Counted from the stretch's first letter, positions 13,894 through 47,968 are shown. The stretch is DNA of 64,000 nt from Apostichopus japonicus (GCF_037975245.1 NC_092566.1:6140001-6204000), one strand, 5' to 3'. Translations and numbers: made by a program. The notes: generated by a model not told the origin, from the letters alone.

Positions 13894-14812
13894 GATTGGC
13901 ATGACTGGGCTAGTTTTGTTATAAGCAAACTAATGAAATGTCGAAAATTTTGGACAATTCTGATTGGTACTAAATACATGATGCAAAGATTTCTGTACAA
14001 CGAAAATTTAGAATGGATGCAGTATTGAATACATATTACTGGGATGAAGTATGAATGGAGTTAAATATATGTGTGGATATATCAGTTTAATCAATTATTC
14101 TTGAGTAGACTTGCATGCTGCTGCTCGATTACAATAAAATTGCTAGAAATTGACAACCAAACGCATCCAGAGGATGGTTAGTTGTTGATATAAAAACTGT
14201 TTTAAATGAGGCAAGGACTCGTGGAATCTTCCTTTGATGACGTCACTCCTCGATACAGTGATACATGTTAATATCAACCTCTTGATTCTGACAACTTTGT
14301 CAAATGACGCCATCAATAAACAACAGTTCATGTTCATTCACTTCATGAGCAGTTTTGCAGATATGGAGATCTGAGAAAGGTCACACCCTACTTACTCCCA
14401 AACAACCTTATAGGTCCGCCTTGTCGATCCAGGGGCTCGAAGCCGGACTGTTTATGCTCAGAACGTTACCGGACAACTATTATCTGTTATTATTTGCCTA
14501 GACCAAAACATCAATGCAATCTCCTTTATACAATTATCTATTATCGACACTTCTATTGTTCAAGACATCCGTCTTAGGATCAAGTTGTATTTCCTCGACA
14601 GGAAGAGGGAACGGCACGGTTTTGGGCGGACACGTAAATAACTGTGACTTTGTCACTCGTAGGAAGATAAACTGTCTGCACACTCATTGTCTCACACTTG
14701 TGACTTCACATAGGCCTATATATCGCTCTAACTCAGCTTATCTCGGAAGCCAATGTACCGATATGGTGCGGGGTATGTCAGTAAACAAAGACAATATGAG
14801 TGTAATGAGCCA

Positions 14813-14906
14813 GGGTACTATAGGAGTGCTAGTGGAGTACAGCTTGTAGCGTATAGGGTACTATAGGAGTGCTAGTGGAGTACAACTTGTAAGGTACAGG
14901 GTACTG
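14813..14906. repeat. 43-bp tandem duplication
   Basis: Two nearly identical copies starting GGGTACTATAGGAGTGCTAG lie head to tail at 14813 and 14856. A partial third copy, GGGTACTG, begins at 14899. Confidence 0.9.
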
Positions 14907-15618
14907 ATGCAAGACTGAATAATTAGTACGGGAAAGGGGCAGAGCTGTTGGAAACCCCTACCATCAATTACGAGAAAGGAATATAACTTATATTGTTACA
15001 TATATAGTCGGTATAGTTTAATTGAATATTTTTGGAATATAATCTACATAATGATTATGATATTAATCAAAAATAATAATAATAAAAATAATAATAATTT
15101 TAATATCAATATAGTTGTCACTCGTCTATATAGTGAGTGATCAACCTGGACACTCTCAAAGAGTAAAGCATATCCCTGTTAGGAATTAAGAGTGTAAAAT
15201 TGTCTGTTTTGATGGGATCCATAGAAGTGTAGAGCTATATCTGAATAAAACAGAAGACTTACGGCGAAGTCTGCTTTTACGCGCCCCCCCTAACCCCAAG
15301 AAAAAAGTCAAAAGGAAAAGTTAAGCAACGTTCTGTAAAAGAACAGAATAAAAACTGACATTAGCTGAGAGATTTCGGTTTGAAGCAGCTTGAGTTAAGT
15401 AGGCTGTCGCAGAAGCCAAGTTCATTATGTCCTGTACAGTAGTAGTTCAGTAGAGCGCAGCGCAGCTCAGCTGATCACCAATTCAGTCCCACACGTGTGC
15501 AAGTCTAGTAAGTTTTTTTTAAGCCTCTCACAGTTGGATATTCAGTACCGCGGAAGGTTTCACTCACGTAACACGTATATACGGATGTCTCAGTTGCTTG
15601 CCTTGATTAACTCTGGGA

Positions 15619-15652
15619 TATATAAGAAGAAACGAAGCGATCTGATCAGTTT
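15619..15652 (+). promoter_or_regulatory. Predicted TATA/Inr core promoter of the NDNF gene
   Basis: TATATAAG lies at 15619-15626. TCAGTTT, which fits the initiator consensus YYANWYY, lies at 15646-15652 with its A at 15648. This puts the TATA box 29 bases upstream of the predicted start, the standard spacing. The next good plus-strand exon signal downstream is the ATG-plus-donor at 16345-16371, so the 5' UTR would be about 700 bases. It contains several short upstream ATG frames. This is prediction from sequence only. Confidence 0.45.
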
Positions 15653-16344
15653 ATCGCAGGACTTCTTTCTCTGACAATCTTGATAAGCAGCTCTCTCACA
15701 TTCTCTCGCTGTCTCTCTTGTTGTCTAATCTATGTGAAGTCTTTAGTTTCGCTTGGCCTTTTCCCATTTTGCATATTTTATTTTAAATTTGCATTCGGAG
15801 TGATGTCTCTGTAAACTTCGCAGATGCCTATAATTTCTCGGATTCAGAGGAGGAATTACCCCCGGCTTTGGAAAGGAGGCGAAATTGGCATTTTTTTCGA
15901 TATAATTGACAGGTCGTGATCTTGATTTTAAAAGTGATTAAAACCGTCTGAAGGATTGCCTATAATTTTCCTGTTTTCCAGTTCTAGAAACTGATTGTGA
16001 ACGACCGATAAAAGGTTGTAGACGCATATTTAGAGGCAGAGCAGCGGTGAGAAACAGTTTGAAAGTCATCCAGTTGATGAGTGTGTTCTGAAGATATTTT
16101 GTGTTGTCTTCCGAGAATTATTCGAACTGATTATTGTTTCTTATTGTTCTAACATTAGGGAATTGATGATCTTATCAGTAATGAAGTTATTGATTATATA
16201 ACAGTTTAATAGGAGCCATCGTCACCTGCAACGTGTTTCTTCCAACTCTTAGGTGTAACGTTTGACCTTGGACGAAAGTTCATGTTTCTCTCGTTTTATT
16301 TTTACTGTGGATTATAAGTACGGATATAACACACATTTAACAAA

Positions 16345-16370
<26 letters not shown>
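15648..16370 (+). other. ndnf: NDNF exon 1 (5' UTR plus first coding bases)
   Basis: The predicted first exon ends at a strong donor, CTGCAG then GTAAGT. The ATG at 16345 has a good context (A at -3, G at +4). It contributes 26 coding bases, eight codons plus two bases, which join in frame to exon 2 at 28235. The transcription start at 15648 is inferred from the TATA/Inr pair. If this ATG is not used, translation could begin at the in-frame ATG at 28248 in exon 2. Confidence 0.55.
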
Positions 16371-37828
<21,458 letters not shown>

Positions 37829-38382
37829 CGAAATCAACTGACCTTGACATTATCGGTTGATGACTGGAATTTGTAATCCACGTCCAAATTACGTAAGAAG
37901 TTGATCTGCCAGCCAGTCGGGCCTATGATGAGGTGAGCTATTTCGCATCAGTGGAAGGAAGTAGTGATGACGTCATGCTGGAAGCACTTTTGACGCAACT
38001 GATGCCCGATCTAGAGAGTGCTCGATAATAAGGGTTTCGTTTGACACGAAATACAAGATGTGGGGCTCTAGGTGTCGTCTGCGCCATGGCGTCAAGGAAA
38101 ACAAAGCCGAGGTTTGCAAAAAAACCGTTCTTCATCGCAAACCCGTCTTGGTCCTCGTGATTGTGTGTCTTCTTAAATCGTCGTTTTTGCAGCCATGTAA
38201 ATTGGCACGTGTTAGATTTGTTCTGAAATATGTTTACTTGTATTACGACGGTGACGAGTGTGTGTAATCACAACGTGGTGACGTCACTCGTGAAATTCTC
38301 TTTAGTGGTCGTTGTAAGTGAAAGCTAGCGTCAAGCCAGGAAGAGACTCTCACTACAAACGAACGAAAAACAAAGAAACATT

Positions 38383-38431
38383 GATACATACATACTTACA
38401 TACTTGCATACTTGCATACATACTGACATAC

Positions 38432-38462
<31 letters not shown>

Positions 38463-38474
38463 CTTAACATACAT
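38383..38474. repeat. (CATA)n/(CTTA)n microsatellite
   Basis: About 90 bases of tetranucleotide repeat, mainly CATA with CTTA and CTTG variants, inside the presumed NDNF 3' UTR. Confidence 0.95.
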
Positions 38475-39091
38475 ATAAAAATAAATATAAAAAGCAAGCA
38501 TACTTATAGGTGTGATACGCAACTAATTTGGCGATGTTGTTTCTTTGTCAGCTGGACATGAATGAATGTACTAAAAGTTAGTTTCGCGTTCTCAATATTT
38601 ATTCTTTTCTCAAAAGGTCAACGTAAACGTGTTAGTCAAGCTAGTATAGGGAATTTATACAATTCAACATGCAGACGTCTATAGTGTTAGTCAAATGAAA
38701 GCTTAAGTGTTGGTCTCACTCACATGTTTTGCTGTTATGACTTTTCTCTAATATTAAGTGATTAATGATGAATTTAATGATGTAATCACGTAAGTTCTGA
38801 GTGGTTAAGTTTCGATAGAATCGACGAAAACAAGTTTTAAACTTCTTTATAATTATACTGGTGCAGAGAGACTTGATAATCTTCCCGTATAATAAGCATT
38901 GGCGATTTATACCGACAGTAATAATACGTTTGGTCTATATAGTCGTATAAATACATTCGTTTAAAAAACAAAGTGTGAAGCGTGAACGTTTGATGCAATT
39001 TTTTTTTAGTCGCTCTGGCAGCTACCCAAGAAATGTATTCAAGCCTTGATAAAAAAATGAGATTGTGTACAAGATTGTATATAAAACCTCG

Positions 39092-39097
39092 ATTAAA
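39092..39097 (+). terminator. Candidate NDNF polyadenylation signal
   Basis: ATTAAA, the common variant hexamer, is followed 30-60 bases later by a TGTG and poly-T stretch typical of a downstream element. Canonical AATAAA alternatives lie at 38480-38485 and 39544-39549. Confidence 0.3.
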
Positions 39098-39150
39098 AGG
39101 TACTTTTTAATTTGTAATTTCCTTTTCTCTCTTCATGTGTTTTTTCTTTT

Positions 39151-42100
39151 TTTTTCTTCAAATATTTGAAGTAGATTTTGTGAATATGTACAGAAAGAGC
39201 TATTGGATATAATTGTAACTGAATGCTTTCTTCTATTATTATTTAACTTAAATATTGATGTTTTTCCCTTTTTCAATTTTTTCAAATGTTTATGAAAGCC
39301 GTACAGCTAGAGTAGAAACACGTTGTGTATAACACAAAATTATATACAAGCTACTGTATATACCATACACGGGATTCAGGAATTCATGGTGTCCACCATG
39401 TAAACCCCGTGTCTCACATTATACCCACTCTTATTCAAACACGAGCATATACCAATGCTTATTCTAAACGTCCATGGTTGAGAAACACGATGGCTAGGCT
39501 AGGCGACAAATTGTCTACCTGTAATATCACATTTGCAACAAAAAATAAATCCTCTGGAAAGTGAGTTTTGAAATAAGGTTTGAATTTATTCAAAAAACCC
39601 TGATCAGTATTGAATAGTTATATGCATATATTAATGGTTTACCATTTGTACTTAAAGAAATAGATTAGTTTCATATATTTAGAATCACAATATTGTTGTT
39701 ACAAAGATGTATACTCTTTGGGAAGAAATCATAAATTCGAACACATCTTAACACTGAGAGAGCATGGGACCAGACAGGCTAGAATCTTAAAGGGGACGTC
39801 TACTCCTGGTTCATTGATGTTAACCATATACCCTAAAAAGGAATCGTGCCGCGATGATTTCAAACAAATAGTATTTAATATTAGCCCATTTCAATGATCT
39901 AGTTTCGCTCAACCCCCCCCCCCCCCCTTCCCCCCCCCCCAAAAAATAGGAATTCATTGCATTTCCTATATAGCAGTATGAATTGTACGTATGACGTTAC
40001 ACTATAAGAGCTGAATCGCCATCTTAAAGTTCTAAGGGATGTTCTGGAGTATAAAAGGCCTTAGTGAAAGCAAGTCTTTCATGTTAAGTTGATGACAGGG
40101 TTACATCCCCCCCCCCCCAACCTTCCCTACTTTCAGCCCAGACGTTTAATTATCTGACAAAGATAAGGGACGAATATCACACTCTGTTAGTTAATATAAT
40201 AACATTTCCAAAGGAAGACAAGCTTTCGTGTGCATAAGTTTGAGTGATTTCATATAGGGATGTTGTGTTATTAATTATCTAAAGCAATATCGGTAATTAT
40301 TTGACACTCTGTTGGATGTAGTTAACGTAACTTGCAAATATGTCATTTACATGTGCCTGATATAGTACTACATTACAACTAATACAATACTGTAGGTGTG
40401 ATATTTATAGAGGAGTTAAATCAATTAAAAAGACTAACAAATTATAATGATGTATAAATTAATACAATATGTAATTGAAACATGCGCGCTAATTTGTGTG
40501 CGCTATAGTTTGGGATTCCAAACATAAACTAGAATTAATACTAATCCACTAACAAGACAAATCAAATCCTTGATTGGTGCACAATATATCTGTAGGAAGT
40601 TACGTGAGCTGCAGTTTACTTTTGTATGGGGTTTCTATAAATTAAACACTAATGCAATTAGCTGCAGAAATCGATTAGTTTGTAAGGAATCGATCGATCA
40701 GATCAATCAATCGATCGATCAGTAAGCAATCGACCTATCTGCTTTTCTCTTTATCACTGAATATTCAAAAGGTTTTGCTGTCATATCCCGTGATGTCATC
40801 ATTTCTTCATATCAAGCAGAATGTTGAATATCATTAACATGCATAGTTATATAAAATGTGAATATTACGTAGAAAATGGAAGATATTATATATTCAAATC
40901 TGACTTATGAACAGATAAGACCATTTTTGTACAAACTGCGTCCTGAATTGATTGTCTCGCAAATTTTCGAGACAATTTCTGTGTATTAATCAAATCATTG
41001 GAAACATTACGCTTGACTAAATATGGACGAGGAATCAGACATTACATTAGATTCACAAAAGATTCCAGTAAATTTTGTAGAGTTGAAAAAAGTCTTTGCG
41101 GTAGCGTGGGATAAAGTGCACAGTATCATAGAACGGTGAAATATGGACTCAAACACCGTGAGATATGAATATAAATATTCTGTTAGTTTTTTATCATCGC
41201 CGGTAGTAACAGTTATTGTTTAGATTGTTCTATTTCTCTTGGTGGTTTTCATTTTAAGTACAGCATCTTGCAAAATGGTATTAGGCTGTTTTACTGAAAC
41301 AATGTTCTCCATTATGTCCTGCTGTATACGCAGGCTAAACCTGAGCACATGATGTATCTGTTGAGTACCGTCACTGTTGAATAGGCTACATGCGAAGACG
41401 ATGTGCAAAAGGTTCCATATAATCGTAACACTAGGCCTATACCATCCTAACACTAGGCCTATTCCCCCATTGACTTTCTATACCAATAAACTATGTCTTA
41501 GTTTGAAACTAGATTGCACGCTAGGCGTCAAGTCATCGAGTTCCTGAATCATACCACTCAAGTTTGTCTCAAGGGATTTTAATGGTAACATATTGTGGAA
41601 GTAGCTTGTCTTCGATAATTAATTTAAAAGCATCTTCGACTTAATGCCCTACAAACCTCGTTGTAGTCCTTATGGAACTCTAGCATTAATTTGCTATTTT
41701 CTTTCTATGCATGCTACAGGGAGGGCTCATGGGAATGGAGTATTGGGATGGGCAAGGGAATCGTCAAGGGGGAGGGGGGGGGGGGGTTCGGTGGGCTAAC
41801 TTGGCATTGCCCATATTTAAAATGAAATTTTGAAAAATTTCAAATATTTCAAAGTATTAAGCAATATCTTGCAAAGAATTTTGTAACATTGTAAGTCATG
41901 GATTTTATTTTCTCACTTGGTTACATTTAACATTTTTGGGGATGACGACAAGGGAGGGTACCGTGTATGTGCTTTTGGAACGGGGTGGGGCTGGGCCGGG
42001 CGGGGCGGGGCGGGCGGGCGGCGAGTGGGACAGATACTCACGGCCCCTTTTCGTTAGGTTTAACCAATGTGAAATTTGTTTAGTCATTTACCGTGGTAAA

Positions 42101-43426
42101 GCTTTAGTAAAAATGTAGGTGGCGGAAATTTCGTTAGGACATGGGTGGGACATGTGTGAGGTAGGAAGGAGAGGTTTTGTTCCTTTAGCTGTAACAACTT
42201 GGCTATTTGCCAATTTTTGTTGGATTTTGATAGAAAAAGTAATACATTAAAGTGTTAGGTATTGCAATTTGTGTCAGCTACATATTACAATTAAATACAG
42301 TAAGAAGTTAGAACTCTGGTTGATGCATGTGTCAATAGCATGACTCTCCGTTATAGATGGATGGAGCGGAATATTGGTTTACTTACACCTCTTTATGATT
42401 TCTGCTATGCTATGGACAAACAATGAATGAAAACTTCAACTGTTAATGCACTTTCTTTAGTATGAAATATAAAAATGATACCGAGCCTGTTGGACGTTGT
42501 TAATGAGGGACTATAGTTTGGATTTGTGCCATGTTATTGCTGTCATCAATTTTTTTTGTCAACGTACCCTTGCTGTACTCGTAATTTCAATACATAAATT
42601 TCCATGGGAAAGATGTGTCAACATTAATGGAAACGTTATTTGGTCTTCTCTTTTTCGATTTAGTATAATTATAAACTACTGAGAAGTTGGAAATGGACAA
42701 GAAGTCGCGAAGTTCCCTACACTATCAAAATCATTTCCCCAGCCTACGGTACCTCATCTGCCCTATCCTGCCCTGTCGTTAACGACCCTACCTTAAATCC
42801 TATATCACCACATTAATACCCCCCACACACACACACACCGCCGAGTCCAGTGCAGGCCATTCTCCATTTGACGAAGCAAAGGTCGCAGAGTGGTCAAACA
42901 TAGTTTATAGATTAAATTCTTTCATTGTTTTAGTAAATGATTTTCCCCATCAGTTCCATGTCGACTGCAAGTTGTTATCGAAAAGGGGAGGGAATGCTAC
43001 TGGTGACAAGGCTAGATTAGTTATCGCCAACCTATACCTGTTGTCTTCAGTTGAACCGGGGGGGGGGGGAGGGGGCTTTGCTTTTGTGGAAGTTTGAATA
43101 ATCTTACAGGAAATTTTGAAGCTACAAGTTCCTTTATATAATGTAACATTGAATACATATAGAATAGTACAAATTTAAAGCACCTGTGACTCTCGCTGAT
43201 GTCATTTAGATCTTAATGAAGTTTACTTGCTAGTACATAAGTACCAGGACACATGCATGCATGCAGTTAAAGTAGTGTACATGCATCTGTGTACTAAAGG
43301 TTTAACCAATTGTCCAAAAGTTATCCTAAATTGACCTACTGAACATTCTTGGTATGTTTTTAGTCCTCATCATTCCTTTCTATGATTGGGATGTTGAAGA
43401 GGATGAAATAAACCACGTAATGGTCT
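39151..43426. other. Intergenic sequence between NDNF and the opsin, no supported gene
   Basis: The region contains paired C runs at about 39910-39940, C and G runs at about 40107 and 41770, and a GC-rich block at 41976-42025. Only short ORFs without domains occur. Confidence 0.55.
41976..42025. other. GC-rich block with repeated GGGCGG
   Basis: An isolated run of GGGCGGGGCGGGGCGGGCGG-type sequence in an otherwise AT-rich region. It has several overlapping Sp1-type GC boxes and four or more G-triplets that could form a quadruplex on the plus strand. No gene start is apparent beside it. Confidence 0.5.
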
Positions 43427-43434
43427 ATCAAGAG

Positions 43435-43763
43435 CAGGCGCGTAGCCAGGAATTTGCCAAGGGAGGGGCGAAATGTAGGCAAACTATCAGAGCCGTAGAT
43501 ACGGCATTGCAAACTATCTAAGCGTAGCGCCATAGTTGGCGCGAAGCGTACAAGGAAATTTTGGCTGAAAATGCCTCCCAAATCGCTGGAAATGGCACTT
43601 CCCAGGCCTTGTAAGTTGCATCTTAGCATTTCCTCTTTTGAAGTTACTAGCGATATCATAAAAACATTGAAGAGGAAGAGGAAGATTAAAAAAAAATTAA
43701 AAATATGCTCAAGGGGGGGGGGGGCGGCTGCCCCTTCGCCCCCCCCCCTTGGCTATGCGCCTG
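43435..43763. mobile_element. Non-autonomous hAT-type DNA element (MITE), 329 bp
   Basis: Terminal inverted repeats CAGGCGCGTAGCCAGG (left) and CCTTGGCTATGCGCCTG (right) match over about 14 of 16 bases. The element is flanked by a perfect 8-bp direct repeat, ATCAAGAG, at 43427-43434 and 43764-43771. An 8-bp duplication and CAG-type ends are hAT hallmarks. The interior has no transposase and contains abutting G and C runs (about 43711-43748). The perfect target duplication indicates an insertion not yet eroded. Confidence 0.85.
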
Positions 43764-43992
43764 ATCAAGAGCAGGATGATCAACTGGATCTCGGAAAGTG
43801 ATGAATTTAGTGTGTAAGTCAATATAGAAATTAGTCGTGGTATGACACATATAATATTGAAGTTATGAAACATAATACCCATTATGCAGGATATACATTG
43901 TCTTAGCTGTTTACGGGGAGGTGTTCATCAGAATATTATCTATCAAGTTAGCTATAATACTGTGAGAGGTTTCTCTCTGGATGTATATCGGG

Positions 43993-44384
43993 CAGTGGCG
44001 GAGCGTCCATACAGTCAGGGGGCGGATGCCCCCCCCTGACGGACTCAAATGGACTGCTGGCGCCCTTTTCAGCTTTTTACCACATTTTCTTATTCGCGAT
44101 TGACTTTTTTACAAAGATGCCACAGGGATTGTGATGAAGCGCATGTACTTTCAACACCCATATAAACTTCTGAATTGTCACAAGTGGCGATGAACCTATT
44201 TATTCTTCGTTTATCTGCAAATTAGCAAGGCCCGGAAAGGCGATCTATAGGGAGTATCTTTACTCAAAACATTTCTGTACGCTCCGCGCCAACCTGTGGT
44301 GGCGCTCCGCTTAGATAGTGTCGAAAGTGCCCCTACAGACCATTCTCGCCCCCCCCCTGACCAATACCCCAAGCTCCGCCACTG
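43993..44384. mobile_element. Second non-autonomous hAT-type element (MITE), 392 bp
   Basis: The terminal inverted repeats are CAGTGGCGGAGC (left) and GCTCCGCCACTG (right), an exact 12-bp match. They are flanked by the perfect 8-bp duplication ATATCGGG at 43985-43992 and 44385-44392. The ends differ from the neighbouring element 221 bp away, so this is a different family. There is no coding capacity. Confidence 0.86.
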
Positions 44385-45454
44385 ATATCGGGTAAGTCAG
44401 AGTCAAAGGGCAGGTGCAATGGTCTGCAGAGACCGTTACCATGGCTTCCACGTACTCCATTTGTACCAAAAATTGCAATTACGTTGTGATTACCTTCACG
44501 AGTTGATGAAATTAACAACTTCCAGTCCCTGATGTTTTACTACGCCAAGAAGGCTGTAGTCGCTATGAAAATAATGTATGCCTAGTCACAATGGTGGGTC
44601 TGAAAAGTTCATGCGATACGTTTGAGTACGTTTCAATTATGCCTTTTAATTTTCCAAAAAAAAACCATCGAAGGAAAAGATGGAATTAAATTCCAATAAA
44701 GGCACACGATGTATCGATTAATTATTAGTTTATAGAAGATGCGTGTCATTTTATAACCGAAACTTAAATAAATAATCAAGCAAACTTATTCGAATTCTGG
44801 TAAACGTCAGCGAAAAAGATGGCACTCGACTACTTGCATGCATGTCAAAACGAGCAGAAGATGGCGCTATTGAGAAATGAAGATGGCGCTATTTTGGGGG
44901 AAAAAGTTGTAAGTTAAATTATGCGTTCTTGGCATTGCTAGTTGAGTTGGAAGTTGGTAAATTATCGATAGGATTCATAACTGAAACCCCATAGCAACGC
45001 CGTTTATTACTTACAATCGTGATTAGTCTTTTCAGTATTTGATTTTTTGCGCTAATTAACTTTCAAGTAATGCACAGCAGTTAAGAAGGATGTCATTATT
45101 TGATCAAACGAAATCTTTACTTAAAATTTCAATGTGTGTTTGCCAAATTTTAGATTCGACCTTTCCAGCTAATTACTGCCCATCGGTAAAGAAAATTGGT
45201 AATATTGTACCAACACCGTTGGATAATGACATCTTCAACTGTTGTGGAAATTAAAACGCACTAACCAACCCACTCCCTCCCCTTACCAACAACCTCTTAG
45301 CAAATTAATCACAGAAGTCCCTTCATGTTAAATGTTATAGGCAGTGCTACACAATAATGAGAGAGAAATAACCATAATGTTAGCAAATTTATAAGGCTTT
45401 TTCAGGCCTAAAATTTGATAGAACTCCACTTTCAATTGATTTTAGGGATTTTAC

Positions 45455-45680
45455 ACTCAATGTGGTTCTCCATCACACGAAATGCGAGATTGATCCAAGC
45501 TTTTCTTCTTGAGATATCGTGCTTACAAGGTTTTCACTTTGTGGCCCCTGGTGACCCTAAATGACATTTGACCTCACCATTAAACAATAGGGTTCTTCTA
45601 CTCAATGTGGTACTCATATACACCAAATATTAGATTGGTCCAAGCTTCCCTTCTTGAGATATAGTGTGTACAAGCGAGGC
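45455..45680. repeat. Tandem copies of a dispersed repeat, period 145 bp
   Basis: ACTCAATGTGGTWCTC begins at 45455 and 45600. Each is followed by a GAGATTGATCCAAGC-like block and TCTTGAGATATMGTG, with GTGACC/TGACCTCACC motifs between them. The pattern of tandemly repeated units with short TGACCT runs resembles a repeat style I recall from other deuterostome genomes. The family name is not known to me. Confidence 0.75.
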
Positions 45681-46197
45681 GTCACACACACACTCCCCGT
45701 TTGCAGGAATGCAGAGGTTACGATTATCATCGAACCAAAAATGGGCTATAGGTTCCATGAAGTTGTCGCATATTTAAAACAATACGCCAAAGTTTGCCAG
45801 CTGCAATTTATAAGACGATGAAGATAGTAAAACGAAATCAGACATAAAAGAGGATTAAAGCACATTATTTGATTCAGTGAAACCTTTAATGATATATTGA
45901 TGGTTAAATGATGAGGTGCATAGTGTGTGAACATATATGAGACTGAAAAAAGTGTAAACAACGACAACACTGCTATGTGAGTGGAAATATTCAATCGGTT
46001 TACAATGATTCATGTAACATTTTACTCGTGACTTTCAATCCTGTGCAACATTATACCGTTAAAAGTTACTCGCTCTGTGCAAATCGTATACACGTCACGA
46101 GAAGGCTTGAATTGAATAGATTAAATTAAAAGAAAAGATGAACTGTCAACATATCACGTACTCTATCCCATTCCATTTCTGACGTCAGCATAAAAAC

Positions 46198-46370
46198 GTG
46201 TACGTCCCCTCTCTCTTCCTACTTCTACTTCCCCCTCATCTTCCACTTCTTCATCCTCTGACCCCTCATCCCTTTCTCTGCCACTTCTTCAATCCTCTAA
46301 AGCCCCACCCCTTCTCTTCCCCTTCTTCATCCTCTAACCCCTCATCCCTTTCGCAACCAAAAATGTTTAG
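46198..46370. repeat. Polypyrimidine (CT-rich) imperfect repeat
   Basis: About 170 bases are almost entirely C and T on the plus strand. Imperfect repeats of TTCTTCATCCTCT and CCCCTCATCCCTTTC occur at a spacing of roughly 80-90 bases. The low-complexity open frame across it (PHPF-rich) is not a gene. Confidence 0.85.
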
Positions 46371-47770
46371 GTTTCAGAATACTTTCCGGAAGGAGATCAG
46401 CTTCTGAATTGAGACCATATAGTTTACCAAAATTCATATTTATATCAGAATGAGAAAAGAATCGCTGATATTCTAGCAGATTATATGCGATAACAATAGA
46501 AAACAATAGAAAATAACAATAGAAAATAAACTTTGGGACCTCAAAATGTTATGACAGACGGTTTTTTCAGATACCGTAGTATTACATAAAATAGACCGTT
46601 GGTGAGACCAAATAGGAAAGGAGTGCACTTTTTATGTATCTACAACTTTAGAATAATAGAGAAGCAATAAATACTGCACTGCAATTGGTCTACTTTATGT
46701 ATACTGGTGAGTAAAGCACATTATGCATATTCATGAGTAGGTATCTCACAACACCAGATACGTACGTTTGCAAGATGTTTGCAAGCCCGGCACTCTCCTA
46801 ACGGACATGTATGCAAACAAGAAGGCACTAACCTATAGGAACGTCACATGTTTACATCCTCATATAGCAGCGCATGCGTGTTACTACACTTGTTGTCAGG
46901 CACACCATATACAGTATAGTGCGCTGGACTAGCTGGCCGCTTAGTTTACTGGATCCAAAATTCAATCTGAAATGAAGGTCTACACAGGTTGGGGATTTTG
47001 AAAATGAACTGAGCAAAATTTAAAAAGCTGCCTTAGACGCTTCCGCTTCTTCTGCAAGTTATGTCCTATCGTTTAGGCTTAATTAGGCCTAGCTACAGTA
47101 GGCCTAGGCCCCTACACTACAGTACAAACTTCTGGCTTCATGCCTTCCTATCATACTCACGTCAGTGTTTCGTCAAGTTGCCTTGGGACCCTCGACGCGC
47201 CTGGGCTCAAACACGACACGTAAAGCAATTAGATTTATATCTCTGCCAAAATTGGTAAATAAGCATGGCAGGGTACGGGTAACAGCTAAATGCTTGACTT
47301 GTATCGACAAAACGACGTGAATCACATGTGATTTCTACATATATTTCTATATGTATTTCTCATACATTTCTAGGTGGTTAGTGCCATGTAATAACATACA
47401 TGTCTAATCGCTACTAAACTTGCCGAAAACGTACTTAACAATCATTAGGGCCTAAATAGGCTAAACGTTAATTGAAACAAACATGTAAACAGGATTGCTG
47501 CTTAGTGTATACTTGACATGTATGTACGTAGTTTATGTGCGTTTATCAGTGTTGTCTGCAGTGTCTTAGTTGAAGTGAGAGGGTAATAAAAATGATAATC
47601 TTCAAATCATGTATATTATTAAAGGTCTCGCGCTATTCGTCGATTCTAAAATCCTATTTAATGGTGGGGAGGGGCAGTGGCTAAATTCTAAATTTCTTCC
47701 GACTGACTTAGGTAGGGGCATAAACAACTATGGAAGCATAGGCGTAGGAGCCTAATTTGATTTGGGGGGC

Positions 47771-47968
47771 TGTAACGACTTCCCCGAAAAATACAACCAT
47801 AATTTTTCGCGCGGTCAGCGCGCGTTCAACATCTTAATGTGCATATCATATAGGCATTCATGTCATTACATCACATGCCAAAAACGCGGAGCGCGCGAAA
47901 AATTTTGGTTATATTTTCCGTGTTATTACCCTTCCATATTGCTTATAATTATTGGGGAAGTCGTTACA
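47771..47968. repeat. Imperfect foldback (inverted repeat)
   Basis: TGTAACGACTTCCCC at 47771 is matched by its exact complement, GGGGAAGTCGTTACA, ending at 47968. Inside, ATAATTTTTCGCGCG pairs with CGCGCGAAAAATTTT; the right arm has an extra segment of about 45 bases between its two matching blocks. A CATAGGCGTAGGAGCC motif just upstream (about 47737) and a G15 run downstream suggest this sits in a larger, decayed transposable element spanning about 47737-48160. Confidence 0.7.

Larger units (their letters stand above)
37829..39150 (+). other. ndnf: Probable NDNF 3' UTR
   Basis: Non-coding AT-rich sequence downstream of the stop. It contains two perfect TGACGTCA sites (37968-37975 and 38279-38286) and a (CATA)n/(CTTA)n tract. 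AATAAA lies at 38480-38485. ATTAAA at 39092-39097 is followed by a T/GT-rich region at about 39126-39160. The true 3' end cannot be decided from sequence alone. Confidence 0.4.
44393..47770. other. Intergenic sequence, no supported gene
   Basis: Contents are a 145-bp-period dispersed repeat (45455-45680), a polypyrimidine repeat (46198-46370) and a TGACGTCA site at 46180-46187. Short ORFs lack domains. Confidence 0.55.

Noticed and set aside
14514-14849. 111-codon plus-strand ORF
   Set aside because: Ends in the 43-bp tandem duplication, no recognisable domain and no splice context.
46198-46407. Pro/His/Ser-rich ORF
   Set aside because: Translation of a polypyrimidine repeat.
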